NCBI GenBank assembly: GCA_963699835.1 | Contig: CAVOVJ010000009.1 | Span: forward strand, 186,001-250,000 | Length of the DNA: 64,000 bases | Direction: 5' to 3' | Source of the DNA: BM003 sp963699835 | GTDB lineage: Bacteria; Pseudomonadota; Gammaproteobacteria; Steroidobacterales; BM003 | Shown here: positions 8,379-17,530 of the stretch, in pieces | Layout of the letters: the number at the start of each line of letters is the position of its first letter | Numbering within the stretch: the first letter of the stretch is position 1 | Program-made: the position numbers and the translations under genes | The notes under the pieces: generated by a model | The model's database searches: none | Told to the model about the DNA's origin: nothing | What the model saw: the letters and a program-made list of their open reading frames with translations, nothing else

Positions 8379-10040
8379 ATGGCAGTCAGAGAACCAATCA
8401 CCGAATTCGACACCCATACGGTTACCAATCAGCCACCGCCGCTGGAACAGTACAATGCTTATCTGGCCGATAGCGTCCTGCGCGAAGCCGTTGAGCGCGA
8501 GGGAGGCGGCTGGGCGGATCAGCGACTGCGCGATTTCGGTGCCCAGACCGGCGCTGCCGAGATCCAGGAACTGGCCGCTGCGGCGAATCGTCATGTGCCC
8601 GAGTTCAGGCCGTTTGACCGTTTTGGCCAGCGCATCGACGAGGTGGTGTTTCACCCGGCCTATCATCGATTGATGGACATCGCGGTGAGCAGCGAACTGC
8701 CTTCGATCGCCTGGACCGCGAATCGCAGCGGCTCGCATATTGCTCATGTGGCGCTGACCTATCTCTTCTATCAGGTGGAGCAGGGCGTCAACTGTCCGTT
8801 GGCGATGACCTATGCCGCCATTCCGTCGTTACGCCGCCAACCGGAGCTGGCCGCCGAATGGGAACCTCGCCTGTTGTCCACCGACTACGATCCCCGTTGT
8901 GTACCGGCGGCCGAAAAACGCGGTGCCCAGATCGGCATGGCAATGACCGAGAAACAGGGCGGCTCGGATGTGCGCGCCAACACGACCCGGGCGATTCACA
9001 GTGGCGAGGGTGATGCCTACCTGCTTACAGGCCATAAGTGGTTTTGTTCGGCGCCGATGTGCGATGCATTTCTGACCCTCGCTCAGACCGAGGCCGGGCC
9101 AACCTGTTTCCTCGTGCCACGCTGGCGTCCGGACGGCAGCCGCAACCCGTTCCAAATCCAGCGGCTTAAGGACAAGCTCGGTGACCGCTCCAACGCGTCG
9201 AGCGAGATCGAATACCGCGGCACCTGGGCCCAGCGGGTCGGCCAAGAGGGGCGCGGGATACGCGCGATCATGGATATGGTTCACCATACCCGGCTCGAAT
9301 GTACCACCGCGCCAGCCGCGCTGATGCGCCAGGCGACGGTGCAGGCTTTGCATCATGCACACAACCGCAGCACGTTCGGCCGCAAACTGGTCGAGCATCA
9401 GCTGATGCGAAACGTGTTGGCAGACCTCGCGGTGGAATCGGAGGCGGCAACGGCGCTGGCGCTGAGAGTAGCGCGAGCATTCGATGAAGCTCATCACGGC
9501 GAGTCCGGCGAGTCCTTCTCGCGGCTTGCGGTTGCGGTCAGCAAGTACTGGTTGAACAAACGGGTTACCGCCCATGTGGTTGAAGCCATGGAGTGTCTCG
9601 GCGGCGCGGGCTACGTCGAGGAGTCAGTAATGCCGCGGTTGTACAGACAGGCGCCGCTCAACGGAATCTGGGAAGGTTCGGGTAACGTGATCTGTCTTGA
9701 CGTGTTGCGGACCATAGCGCGCGAGCCCGACTCGCTGGAGCGATTCATGAGCGAATTGTCTCTGGCTCGTGGCGGTGACGATCGGCTCGATATGGCGATT
9801 GCTGGTCTGGAGAAGGTGCTGGACGACCGCGCCGGGCTGGAGCCGAACGCGCGCCGGGTGGTAGAGCTGATGGCGGTCACGCTGCAGGGCTCGCTGCTGG
9901 TGCAATTTGCGCCCGAGGCGGTTGCTGATGCCTTTTGCGCAACCCGGCTCGGTGGCGACTGGGGTCTGGCCTATGGCACCCTGCCATCTGATGCGCCGGT
10001 GGATTATCTGATTGACAGAGCCTGGCCGACCGGTTTTTAG
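8379..10040 (+). CDS. aidB: AidB-like acyl-CoA dehydrogenase family flavoprotein
   Basis: 553 residues, close to E. coli AidB (~541). It has the AidB N-terminal layout (NQPPPLEQYNAYLAD), the flavin motif MAMTEKQGGSDVRANTT, an arginine-rich FGRKLVEHQLMRNVLADL helix, and the ECLGGAGYVEE / GIWEGSGNVICLD block typical of AidB rather than of beta-oxidation ACADs. AidB is a DNA-binding FAD protein of the alkylation response and may destroy alkylating agents. No ada or alkB gene is near. The ATG at 8379 has a weak GGGA ribosome site. Confidence 0.88.
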   Translation: MAVREPITEFDTHTVTNQPPPLEQYNAYLADSVLREAVEREGGGWADQRLRDFGAQTGAAEIQELAAAANRHVPEFRPFDRFGQRIDEVVFHPAYHRLMDIAVSSELPSIAWTANRSGSHIAHVALTYLFYQVEQGVNCPLAMTYAAIPSLRRQPELAAEWEPRLLSTDYDPRCVPAAEKRGAQIGMAMTEKQGGSDVRANTTRAIHSGEGDAYLLTGHKWFCSAPMCDAFLTLAQTEAGPTCFLVPRWRPDGSRNPFQIQRLKDKLGDRSNASSEIEYRGTWAQRVGQEGRGIRAIMDMVHHTRLECTTAPAALMRQATVQALHHAHNRSTFGRKLVEHQLMRNVLADLAVESEAATALALRVARAFDEAHHGESGESFSRLAVAVSKYWLNKRVTAHVVEAMECLGGAGYVEESVMPRLYRQAPLNGIWEGSGNVICLDVLRTIAREPDSLERFMSELSLARGGDDRLDMAIAGLEKVLDDRAGLEPNARRVVELMAVTLQGSLLVQFAPEAVADAFCATRLGGDWGLAYGTLPSDAPVDYLIDRAWPTGF

Positions 10041-10076
10041 GCGCTTGCCGATACACGACTTGTCCGGGGAGTTCGA

Positions 10077-11450
10077 ATGACAATGGTGACGCCGTCGGGC
10101 GAGCAGTGGTCCTCGAGGTTTGCCTTTATCCTCGCCGCGGTGGGCGCTGCCGTCGGTCTCGGGAATGTGTGGAAATTCCCCTACACCGCTGGCAATAGCG
10201 GCGGCAGCGCATTTGTACTTGTTTACCTGATAGCGGTAATGCTGGTGGCGCTGCCGATCCTGATTGTCGAGTTGACGATCGGGCGCAAGGGGCGGCGCAG
10301 TCCGCCCGAGTCGGTCGCGGCGGTGGCCGAGCAAAACGGTCGCAGCCGTCGCTGGGGCTGGGTCGGATGGCTCGGTCCGCTTGCGGCCTTTCTCGTGCTG
10401 TCGTTTTACAGTGTCATCGGTGGCTGGGTCATGGCCTACGTGCCGAAAGCGATGAGCGGCGCGTTTGCCGCCGCCGACGCCGACGCTGTGGGCGCGGTAT
10501 TTGGCGCCATGCTCAGCCAGCCGCTGACCATGCTGTTGTGGCATACGTTCTTCATGGCGTTGACCGTGATGATTGTCAGTGCCGGAGTGCGCAAGGGCCT
10601 GGAGCGTGTCGTGGACTTGCTGATGCCGGCGCTGGTGCTGATGTTGTTCGTGCTGGTGGGCTATGCGCTTTATGCCGGTGATGCGGCTGGTGCAATCAAA
10701 TTCCTGTTTTCGGCGGATTTTTCCGCAATCACCCCGGAGGTAGTGCTTGCCGCGGTGGGCCAGGCGTTGTTCTCTACCGCGGTCGGTGCCGGTGCGATGA
10801 TGGCTTACGGTGCCTATTTGCCACAATCCGTGTCGATCCCGCGAGTCTCGTTGATCGTGGTGCTTGCCGATACGTTCGTTGCCCTGATGGCCGGGCTGAT
10901 CGTATTCCCGCTCGTGTTTGCCAACGGCCTCGATCCGGCCGAGGGTCCCGGCCTTGTGTTTGTCAGCCTGCCGCTGGCATTCGGGCACATGCCTGCCGGA
11001 AGTTTCTTTGCCGCTTTTTTCTTCGTCCTTTTGTTCTTTGCCGCGATTACATCATCGATTTCGATGCTCGAGCCTATCGTTGCCTGGGCGCGTGAGCGCC
11101 TCGGAATGCAACGCAAGATGTCGGCGCTGATCGCCGGCGGTCTCGCCTGGGCAATCGGTCTGTTCACCGTGCTGTCTTTCAACATCTGGAGCGATGTTTA
11201 TCCGCTCGACCGGTTCAGGACGTTCTCCGGCAAAACCATCTTTGATCTTCTCGACTACCTGGTTTCGAATATGCTGTTGCCTTTGTCGGCAATGCTGTTG
11301 GCACTGTTCGCCGGATGGCTGATGTCCGGTGAATCAGTGCGGCAGGAACTGGGCTGGCGGGACGGTGCGATGTTCCGGTTGTGGCGCTGGTCGGTTCGGC
11401 TGATCGCCCCATTGGCAGTGGCGCTGGTATTTCTGACAAACCTGGCCTGA
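10077..11450 (+). CDS. NSS family sodium-dependent transporter
   Basis: A 457-residue, roughly 11-TM symporter of the neurotransmitter:sodium symporter family. TM1 carries the unwound ion-site signature GAAVGLGNVWKFPY, followed by GGSAFVLVYL and the ITSSISMLEP Na+-site motif in TM8. It takes up an amino acid or related solute with Na+ across the inner membrane; the substrate is not readable. GGGGAG lies 5-8 bases before the ATG. It follows aidB by 36 bp. Confidence 0.9.
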   Translation: MTMVTPSGEQWSSRFAFILAAVGAAVGLGNVWKFPYTAGNSGGSAFVLVYLIAVMLVALPILIVELTIGRKGRRSPPESVAAVAEQNGRSRRWGWVGWLGPLAAFLVLSFYSVIGGWVMAYVPKAMSGAFAAADADAVGAVFGAMLSQPLTMLLWHTFFMALTVMIVSAGVRKGLERVVDLLMPALVLMLFVLVGYALYAGDAAGAIKFLFSADFSAITPEVVLAAVGQALFSTAVGAGAMMAYGAYLPQSVSIPRVSLIVVLADTFVALMAGLIVFPLVFANGLDPAEGPGLVFVSLPLAFGHMPAGSFFAAFFFVLLFFAAITSSISMLEPIVAWARERLGMQRKMSALIAGGLAWAIGLFTVLSFNIWSDVYPLDRFRTFSGKTIFDLLDYLVSNMLLPLSAMLLALFAGWLMSGESVRQELGWRDGAMFRLWRWSVRLIAPLAVALVFLTNLA

Positions 11451-11463
11451 AAAGGAGCCGGAT

Positions 11464-12025
11464 ATGAGCTTGCTGATCGTCGGGCTGGTGGTTTTCTTTG
11501 CGATCCACATGGTTCCGTCGCTACCGGACCTGCGCGAACGCACGGTGAGCGGGCTCGGGCTCGGGACGGTATCGGCTGCTGTTTGCCATTGTTGCTCTGA
11601 TCGGTTTTGTGTTGATTGTGATCGGCAAGGCACGCGCGCCGTTTGTCTCGCTGTATGTGCCACCGGTGTGGGGCCGCCATGCGACGATGCTGCTGGTCCT
11701 GGTCGCGATGATTTTGCTGTCTGCGTCGCATATGCCGAGCAATCTGAAACGCGTCACGCCGCACCCGATGCTGTGGGCCACGGTCGCATGGGCGATCGGT
11801 CATTTACTGGCCAACGGCGATGTCGCGTCCACGCTGCTGTTCGGCGGTTTCCTCGTGTTCGCTGTGGTCGGTATCGTGTCGGCCAATCGCCGTGGCGCAC
11901 GCCCGGTCACCGCGGTGGTGCCGTATCGTCGCGATCTGATCGTCGTTGCTGCCGGAGTGGTCATTTACCTGGTATTCCTCGGATTGCACCAGAGCCTGTT
12001 CGGTGTACCGGTGCTGAGGCTGTGA
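11464..12025 (+). pseudogene. NnrU family membrane protein, single-base frameshift
   Basis: The first ~33 codons (MSLLIVGLVVFFAIHMVPSL) read in one frame. The rest of a normal NnrU protein (YRLLFAIVALIGFVLIV, VPPVWGRHA, HPMLWATVAWAIGHLLANG, LFGGFLVFAVVG) continues in the next frame to 12025. Removing one base in the GGG at 11563-11565 joins them into about 187 residues, the family's usual length. NnrU is a heme/denitrification-associated membrane protein whose exact role is unsettled. It begins 13 bp after the NSS gene, with GGAGCC upstream. The shift may be a sequencing error. Confidence 0.8.
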
Positions 12026-12074
12026 CAAGCGCAGTCGTCCGCGATCGTCAACTTTCAAAGAGTGGTAAATCGAT

Positions 12075-12386
12075 ATGCTGAGTAGCGAAGACGACGGCGA
12101 AGCCGTATTCGACGAGGCGGCGCAATGCACCGTGGATCAGGGCAATGCGTTGTTGGACAAATACCCCGATGCCGACGAATGGACGGTGGCATCGGGGGTG
12201 GTCGCAGGCGCGGTGCAGTTCTGGCTGTTCTCGCGGCAACCATGCAACGATCCGGACTGCGAGGACTGCGCCGACATCAATACCGCCGAGCGTCGCCTGG
12301 CAAAACTCATGGAGGAGATCCGCGAGTATGCGATCGACAGTGACTATTACCATACGCCGCACGATGCAAACGTAGGCACCGCCTGA
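12075..12386 (+). CDS. Conserved-looking small hypothetical protein
   Basis: 103 residues, acidic, no signal peptide or TM segment. It has a Cys cluster CNDPDCEDC that could bind a metal. An AGAGTGG element lies about 10 bases before the ATG at 12075. It ends 17 bp before the convergent acyl-CoA dehydrogenase. I do not recognise a family; codon use fits the genome. Confidence 0.6.
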   Translation: MLSSEDDGEAVFDEAAQCTVDQGNALLDKYPDADEWTVASGVVAGAVQFWLFSRQPCNDPDCEDCADINTAERRLAKLMEEIREYAIDSDYYHTPHDANVGTA

Positions 12387-12403
12387 GCCCGGAGCGGCGA
12401 CCG

Positions 12404-14188
12404 CTAGACGACATCCCAGGGATACTTCCTGAGCTCTCCGATGTAGCCTGCCAGCGACTTGGCTTCCTCGTCTTCGTTGCGCTGAATGCGGCGCAGATTG
12501 TGTTTCATCCGCCGTTTGGCCTGCTGGCTGAAAACACGCGCGATTTCGATGGCGTGGGGTGCCGATGGGTCCGCCCCGGCCCGCAATTCGCTGGCGCGTG
12601 ACAATACGCATAAGCCGACGAACATGTCGATGATGATGTCCGCGGTGCGTTTCAGCGCAAATTGCTTCTCGATGATATTGCGGCCGTGGCGGCGCAGCAG
12701 ATACTCCGAGGCGCGCGCGAACCGCAGCGCGTAGTTTTCGTAGATCAGCGCCTCGGGCGCGAGTTCCTCGCACACGGCATCGACGATCCGGTCACGGCCA
12801 AGTGTGGTCAGCTGGGTCAGTTTGCGCCCGGCATAGCCGCCGAGAATGCCAAAGCCCTTGATCGGGCTGTTGAAGATGTCGTCAACGGCACTGCGGATAC
12901 TCTCGAGGTGCTGACCGGCTTCCTTGAGCCCGGCGAGCGCGATGTACAGGCGCAGTATCTCGCTCGTGCCCTCGAAGATGGTCAGGATTCGCGAGTCACG
13001 GACAATGCGTTCATAGGGTAGCTCGCGCATATAGCCGGTACCCGCGGCGATCTGTTGCGCCTCGTAGGCGGCGCGCCCCATCGCCTCGCTCGAGAATACC
13101 TTGCTGATCGCCGCTTCGGTTGAACAATCCTCGGATCCGGCATCGATGTAGCTGGCGACCATCCAGACCACGCTTTCGGCGGCGAAACAGTCGATCGTCA
13201 TTTGCGCGATTTTTTCCTTGATCAGACCGTATTCGGAAATCGGCCGCCCAAACTGCCTGCGCTCCTGCGATTGCTCCGTTGCGAGTTCGATGCAGCGTCT
13301 CATGCCGCCGACGGCGCCGCCGCCAAGGCCGGTACGGCCATTGTTGAGGATCGCCATCGCGACCTTGAAGCCCTTGCCTTCGTCGCCAAGCAGGCTGCCG
13401 GGCGGGACGCGCACATCGGTGAAACTGACGGTCGTTGTCGAAGACGCGCGGATGCCCATCTTGTCCTCTTTGGCGCCGGTTGCCACGCCGGGCCAGTCAC
13501 GTTCGACGATAAAGGCGGAAATCTTGCCGCTCCCGCCTTCGGTGCGCGCGAAGACGGTGAAGAAATCGGCGATGCCACCATTGGTGATCCAGATTTTCTC
13601 GCCGTTCAGCGTCCAGCTTCCATCCGGGTTCTTGTCGGCCCGGGTGCGGATCGAGGCCGCATCCGATCCGGAACCCGTTTCGGTCAGGCAAAACGCCGCG
13701 ATCATCTCGCCGCTAGCGAGCCGCGGCAAATAAGTCTTTTTCTGATGCTCGTCGCCGAACAGCAACAGGCCCTTCATACCGATCGAGCTGTGTGCGCCGA
13801 CGGTGAGTGCGGTAGAGGTGTCATGACCCGCAATTTCTTCTATAGCCCGCGCGTAAGCAGCATTGGACAGTCCGATACCGCCATACACCTCGGGAATAAT
13901 CAGGCCGAAAAGCCCGAGTTCGCGCAGGCCCTCGATGAACTCCGCTGGCTGCTCACCGCTTTGATCCCACTGGGCGAAGCGTTCCTCGTGATCGGTCATG
14001 AAGCGATCGACGGATTCCAGCACCATCGCGAGGATCTCGCGCTCTTCTTCAGCAATCGAAGGAAACGGAAACAGCTGACTGGCGAGGATGTTGCCGGAGA
14101 AAAGCGCTTTAGCCGCGCTCGTCTCGATGCTGGGGGTGTCGTCACCGTGTGCGACGGGCGCGGAGGTCTGTGTTTGCAGCTCGGTCAT
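12404..14188 (-). CDS. Acyl-CoA dehydrogenase (VLCAD/ACAD9-like)
   Basis: A 594-residue FAD-dependent acyl-CoA dehydrogenase with an extra C-terminal domain of ~180 residues, as in VLCAD/ACAD9-type enzymes rather than the 380-residue short-chain forms. It shows CLTETGSGSDAAS (flavin and substrate signature), WITNGG, QFGRPISEYGLIKEKIA, and the catalytic-Glu region FEGTSEILR. It catalyses the first step of beta-oxidation of long acyl-CoAs. I chose the ATG at 14188 because GGAGA lies 10 bases upstream and the family N-terminus starts there; the frame is open to 14848 but that extension has no similarity. Confidence 0.9.
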   Translation of the reverse strand: MTELQTQTSAPVAHGDDTPSIETSAAKALFSGNILASQLFPFPSIAEEEREILAMVLESVDRFMTDHEERFAQWDQSGEQPAEFIEGLRELGLFGLIIPEVYGGIGLSNAAYARAIEEIAGHDTSTALTVGAHSSIGMKGLLLFGDEHQKKTYLPRLASGEMIAAFCLTETGSGSDAASIRTRADKNPDGSWTLNGEKIWITNGGIADFFTVFARTEGGSGKISAFIVERDWPGVATGAKEDKMGIRASSTTTVSFTDVRVPPGSLLGDEGKGFKVAMAILNNGRTGLGGGAVGGMRRCIELATEQSQERRQFGRPISEYGLIKEKIAQMTIDCFAAESVVWMVASYIDAGSEDCSTEAAISKVFSSEAMGRAAYEAQQIAAGTGYMRELPYERIVRDSRILTIFEGTSEILRLYIALAGLKEAGQHLESIRSAVDDIFNSPIKGFGILGGYAGRKLTQLTTLGRDRIVDAVCEELAPEALIYENYALRFARASEYLLRRHGRNIIEKQFALKRTADIIIDMFVGLCVLSRASELRAGADPSAPHAIEIARVFSQQAKRRMKHNLRRIQRNEDEEAKSLAGYIGELRKYPWDVV

Positions 14189-14414
14189 TGTTGCCTGGTC
14201 TCCATTCGCGAAATTGGCTTCGGCGGCAATCACCACCAAATTGACACACTGCAGCATATCTGGTTCTGCCGTGCGCGTAAAACGGTGACCTTTTATGCCA
14301 TTGGGGAATAAGTTAACTCTATGAAAATAAGTAAAAAAATGAATTGTGTGGCGTTCTGCTGGATCCCGACTCGGAACCCTGCGGCTGGCGGTGCAGGGGC
14401 GTGCCGGACTCTGC

Positions 14415-14433
14415 CCGGACCGTGACGGTCCGG
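14415..14433. repeat. Perfect hairpin, 8-bp stem
   Basis: The inverted repeat CCGGACCG-TGA-CGGTCCGG lies in the non-coding region between two divergent genes. No T-run follows on either strand, so it is not a simple intrinsic terminator. It could be a protein site or an RNA hairpin. Confidence 0.5.
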
Positions 14434-14767
14434 CTGGCGAGGCTGGCGCCTCTTGATGGTCAGAATTGCCGGCCCCTGAACAGGCTGCCAGCGTAATCGT
14501 ACCGTTGCGGTGACGCGACACCATCGCCCGGGTCCGTAACAGCTGATCACGCGGCGCCGCTGCGAATCGCACCTTGCGTGGCTGGACGGCCGCGAGCCGG
14601 CAAAAAAACCCAAGGATACCGGCGGCGGCGTCCGACGCGCGACCTCGTTGCAGTGCAGCCACTATCCGCCGGCTACCGGGCAGCGCTTGTGATCGTGACC
14701 GCAGCGCCTTGGCAGTAGCCGTCGGCAAGGTCTTCTGGGAATAAAATACCAAAGTAAAAACAAGGAC

Positions 14768-14797
14768 TTGCGCGCGGTTCGGTGCTCGACTTAGAAT
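14768..14797 (+). promoter_or_regulatory. Candidate promoter of the DUF6502 gene
   Basis: A TAGAAT -10 box (5 of 6 to consensus) at 14792-14797, with a weak TTGCGC -35 at 14768-14773 and an 18-base spacer. It is about 40 bases upstream of the TTG start at 14840. Confidence 0.35.
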
Positions 14798-14839
14798 CAT
14801 GGACCATCGCGAAACAACAACAACCCAGAAGGCGATGAT

Positions 14840-15451
14840 TTGAAACACAGTCTAATCAGCAATTGTTATCAGCTGCTTTTGCCGCTCACCCGGCTGTTGC
14901 TGCGTCTCGGTATCAGCTGGCGCGAGTTGTCGGAACTGACCAAGCGCGCCTATGTCGAAGCCGCCGCCGCCGATTACGCGGAGAAGCGGCGCCCGGTCAA
15001 TACTTCGCGACTGGCGATCATGACCGGTCTCACCCGCAAAGAGGTCAAACGCATTCGCGATGTGCTTGCCGCTGGCAACTGTCTCGACGAGGTACGAAGT
15101 GGTGCGGCGGATGCCGTGCTGCTGGGCTGGCATTCCGATCCCGAGTTCCAGGGTGCGAACGGTCTGCCGGCGATCCTCGATATCGAGGGCGAAGACGGCA
15201 GTTTCTACGCGCTGACCCGGCGCTACGCGGGCGACCTGCCGCCGGGCGCGATGGTCAAGGAACTCGTGCGAGTGGGTGCGGTGGAACGCCTGGAATCGGG
15301 CCGGCTCAGGCTGCTGAGAGACCATTATGCGCAGGTCGAGATAACTGATGCGACGCTCGATCATGTTGCCCTTGCAATGACGACGATGGGCCGATCCCTG
15401 GTCAGCTATGTCGAGGACCAGGATCGCAGCAACGGCTCGCGGCAGCACTAG
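14840..15451 (+). CDS. DUF6502 family protein
   Basis: A 203-residue soluble protein matching my memory of DUF6502: a helical N-terminus (LTRLLLRLGISWRELSELTKRAYVE) and a winged-helix-like segment (RLAIMTGLTRKEVKRIRDVL), suggesting DNA binding. It starts at TTG, with AGAAGGCG about 7 bases upstream; the nearby ATG runs into a stop at once. The biological role is not established; a transcription factor is a reasonable guess from the HTH-like sequence. Confidence 0.75.
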   Translation: MKHSLISNCYQLLLPLTRLLLRLGISWRELSELTKRAYVEAAAADYAEKRRPVNTSRLAIMTGLTRKEVKRIRDVLAAGNCLDEVRSGAADAVLLGWHSDPEFQGANGLPAILDIEGEDGSFYALTRRYAGDLPPGAMVKELVRVGAVERLESGRLRLLRDHYAQVEITDATLDHVALAMTTMGRSLVSYVEDQDRSNGSRQH

Positions 15452-15533
15452 CCCGGCATCCTGTCAGTGTGGCGCTGGGTGCGGCCCATCTGCGGGTCGC
15501 CGCCAGGCCGCGTCGCCACGACCGCAGGGGTTC

Positions 15534-16061
15534 CTAGACTATTGCAAGCAGGCCAATCGTCCCCGTCGTCAGTAAATAGGCACCCGATCCGACCAGTAAC
15601 GGCGTAAGGCCATGATCGGCCGGTTCGCCGGGCTGGCGGATACCGAAGGCGAGGGTCCAGGCGCCGGTCAGGATCAATGCGCCGGTGATGCTGCCCGGGC
15701 TGGACACCAGCGCCAGTGCAAACACCGTTGCCGCGATAGCCGCGTGCGAAACCGCCACGGCAGCAGATCGGGCATCGAAGGCGAGGCCCATAACGGCAAG
15801 AGACGACGTCACGGCCAGCGCCCCGGCATAGAGAATCCCCTCTCCGGGCAGCATCCCCGCCAGTCCGAACGTGAGCGCACCGAATCCCAGCCCGCCAATC
15901 GCGATGAACAGCAATCGCAGCGCCGCGAAATCCGGCCGTGTCGCGAGACCCAGCAGGAACGCGGTGAGCGGTCCGCTGCCGGGGGCAGGTCTCAGGTCGT
16001 GGTCTGCCGCGACCGGGTTGGTGATCGGTTTGCCATCTACTGAAGTCGTTGCGTGGTTCAT
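15534..16061 (-). CDS. Unknown integral membrane protein under TetR control
   Basis: 175 residues: a ~35-residue polar N-terminus, then four or five hydrophobic helices rich in Ala, Gly and Leu ending at the C-terminus. No family recognised. GGAGGA lies 8 bases before the ATG. A TTACTTA-N4-TAAGTAA palindrome just upstream (16084-16101) matches the one before the neighbouring tetR gene, so this is very probably the regulator's target. A small exporter or envelope-stress membrane protein is possible, but nothing in the sequence shows it. Confidence 0.75.
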   Translation of the reverse strand: MNHATTSVDGKPITNPVAADHDLRPAPGSGPLTAFLLGLATRPDFAALRLLFIAIGGLGFGALTFGLAGMLPGEGILYAGALAVTSSLAVMGLAFDARSAAVAVSHAAIAATVFALALVSSPGSITGALILTGAWTLAFGIRQPGEPADHGLTPLLVGSGAYLLTTGTIGLLAIV

Positions 16062-16083
16062 GTGTTCGTCCTCCGATACATCA

Positions 16084-16101
16084 TTACTTACTGATAAGTA
16101 A
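16084..16101 (-). promoter_or_regulatory. TetR operator copy 2 (upstream of membrane protein)
   Basis: An inverted repeat TTACTTA-CTGA-TAAGTAA with 7-bp arms and a 4-base spacer, 23 bp upstream of the membrane-protein start. It has the same arms and spacing as the copy at 16755-16774. Confidence 0.75.
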
Positions 16102-16124
16102 GTTAAACAAGTAAAAAAAACCGC

Positions 16125-16751
16125 CTAGCCAACAGCTTCGGTCGGGCGCCATGTCCGCGCCAACTCGTGGGCAATCCCAAGATCGGCCCGAATCTGCCGG
16201 ACCGCCGCGTCCATCGTCGCCGGACCAGTCATGCGCGCCATCTGCGACGCTCCCTGGAGCGACGTCAGGATCAGCAGCGCCTTGTCGCGGGGATCGCCCT
16301 CGAAGCTCAGCTCGCCCTGTTCGCGACCGACATCCAGCACCTTTGTCATCCAGGTCTGGATGCTCAGCGACAGACGTCTGCCTGCTTCCTGCATCGCGGC
16401 TGGCACCGTGACGAACTCGCTGGCGAGCATCGCGATCAGGCAAGTACCCTGGTTGCTGCAGATCTTGTCGGCATAAAACGCGATAAAACCCTCCAGCTGA
16501 TCCAGCGCGCAGCCGCCGTGCTCCATGAACTCGCCGGTGTGGCAACTCAGCAGTTCCTCGTAACGCGTGAGCAAGGCGACACCCAGATCGGCCTTGGTCG
16601 GGAAATGGTAATGAATGGCGGCATTCTTGATGCCGAGTGGCTGGGAAATATCGCGGTAGCTGAACCCGCTGAATCCACGCTGTCGCGCCAGTTGCTCGGC
16701 AATATCGAGTATCTGGGTTCGGGTGTCGTTGGTCGTGGCGGCTGCGTTCAT
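16125..16751 (-). CDS. TetR/AcrR family transcriptional regulator
   Basis: A 208-residue TetR-type repressor. The N-terminal HTH is clear: QILDIAEQLARQRGFSGFSYRDIS, then the recognition segment KNAAIHYHFPTKADLGVALL. The C-terminal ligand domain resembles the AcrR/NemR-like group with CLIAMLASE and a conserved LISLQG-like LILTSLQGASQMAR helix. I chose the ATG at 16751; a palindrome starts 4 bp upstream of it, implying autorepression. The downstream membrane protein has the same site, so regulator and target form one small regulon. Confidence 0.92.
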   Translation of the reverse strand: MNAAATTNDTRTQILDIAEQLARQRGFSGFSYRDISQPLGIKNAAIHYHFPTKADLGVALLTRYEELLSCHTGEFMEHGGCALDQLEGFIAFYADKICSNQGTCLIAMLASEFVTVPAAMQEAGRRLSLSIQTWMTKVLDVGREQGELSFEGDPRDKALLILTSLQGASQMARMTGPATMDAAVRQIRADLGIAHELARTWRPTEAVG

Positions 16752-16754
16752 GGA

Positions 16755-16774
16755 CTTACTTATAGGTAAGTAAG
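16755..16774 (-). promoter_or_regulatory. TetR operator copy 1 (autoregulation)
   Basis: An inverted repeat CTTACTTA-TAGG-TAAGTAAG with 8-bp arms and a 4-base spacer, 3 bp upstream of the tetR start codon. The same core occurs at 16084-16101. Confidence 0.78.
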
Positions 16775-16783
16775 CGAATGAAG

Positions 16784-17530
16784 TCAAGCTTTTTCTTCCG
16801 CCGGGCGGGAAGGCCACACCGTTGGCAGCTGGCGGAAGGCCAGCGCCACCGCGGTACCGGCGACATCGCAGGAGCGATAGAAACAGCGGGAGCGCGCGGA
16901 CGCCGGGTAGTCGGTGACACCGCTGTCGAGACAACTCCCGCGGATTTTAATGTCCCTTAGAACCAGAGACCGCGGCCGAGCTACCGACTTGAATGCGGCT
17001 TCTTTAAGCGCCCACAAGCGGTTGGCGGCAGACTGCTGGGAGGAGCCATCCAGCGTGTGCAGCCAGCTGCGTTCCCGATCGGTCAGGAAAAGCCGCAGAC
17101 AGCGGTCGCTCGGCCCGGGCGGCGCTTCGATATCGACACCGATTGCGATGTTGCGGTTCGTCGTCGCCACGGCAATTGCCACATCGCCCGTGTGACTTAG
17201 CGACCAGCAGGCCTGCTGCACCGTCCCGGCACTGCCGGGTGGAGGGCGGTTGACGGCGAAAAGCCCGGCCAGCGCGGCACGGCCAAGCAGCCATTCGTTG
17301 CGCCGCGGTCCGCGGCCGAGGCTGCGTAAATACGCCAGTTCGGCCGGGGAAAGTGACCGCTCATCCAGTGGCCTGGTCGCACAAGCCGTTGCGACCGCAA
17401 AGGGCAGCGTGGCCGCTAACGCCGCAACAGCGCGCGCGATCGCGTGTGCCGGCCTTTGCAGCGCGGCGACTTCGGCTGCAGCAGGTTTCGCCGTGGCCGA
17501 ACGGCTGGCCATGAACGGCTCGGTGTTCAT
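16784..17530 (-). CDS. 4'-phosphopantetheinyl transferase (Sfp-type)
   Basis: A 248-residue Sfp/AcpT-type PPTase that would move phosphopantetheine from CoA to a carrier protein serine. The P-pant motifs are visible: WSLSHTGDVAIAVA, the Mg2+-binding IGVDIE, and LWALKEAAFKS. The ATG at 17530 overlaps the stop of the sirtuin gene by 4 bp (ATGA), so translation is likely coupled. No polyketide or NRPS gene is in the window, so its carrier protein lies elsewhere. Confidence 0.88.
   Translation of the reverse strand: MNTEPFMASRSATAKPAAAEVAALQRPAHAIARAVAALAATLPFAVATACATRPLDERSLSPAELAYLRSLGRGPRRNEWLLGRAALAGLFAVNRPPPGSAGTVQQACWSLSHTGDVAIAVATTNRNIAIGVDIEAPPGPSDRCLRLFLTDRERSWLHTLDGSSQQSAANRLWALKEAAFKSVARPRSLVLRDIKIRGSCLDSGVTDYPASARSRCFYRSCDVAGTAVALAFRQLPTVWPSRPAEEKA

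Larger units (their letters stand above)
14189..14839. other. Divergent intergenic region, no gene supported
   Basis: 651 bases between the acyl-CoA dehydrogenase and the DUF6502 gene. Bases ~14280-14345 are strikingly AT-rich compared with the ~60% GC around them and probably hold the dehydrogenase promoter. The middle is GC-rich with a strong hairpin (14415-14433). Open frames here show no protein family. Confidence 0.55.

Noticed and set aside
9624..10988. 454-codon minus-strand open frame opposite aidB and the NSS gene
   Set aside because: It is antisense to two well-identified genes, its protein is rich in His, Gln and Arg, and no family fits. It is a shadow caused by high-GC codon use.
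14328..14334. TAAGTAA half-site resembling the TetR operator, upstream of the acyl-CoA dehydrogenase
   Set aside because: There is no matching TTACTTA arm at the 4-base spacing, and the region is AT-rich, so a 7-base match is likely chance.
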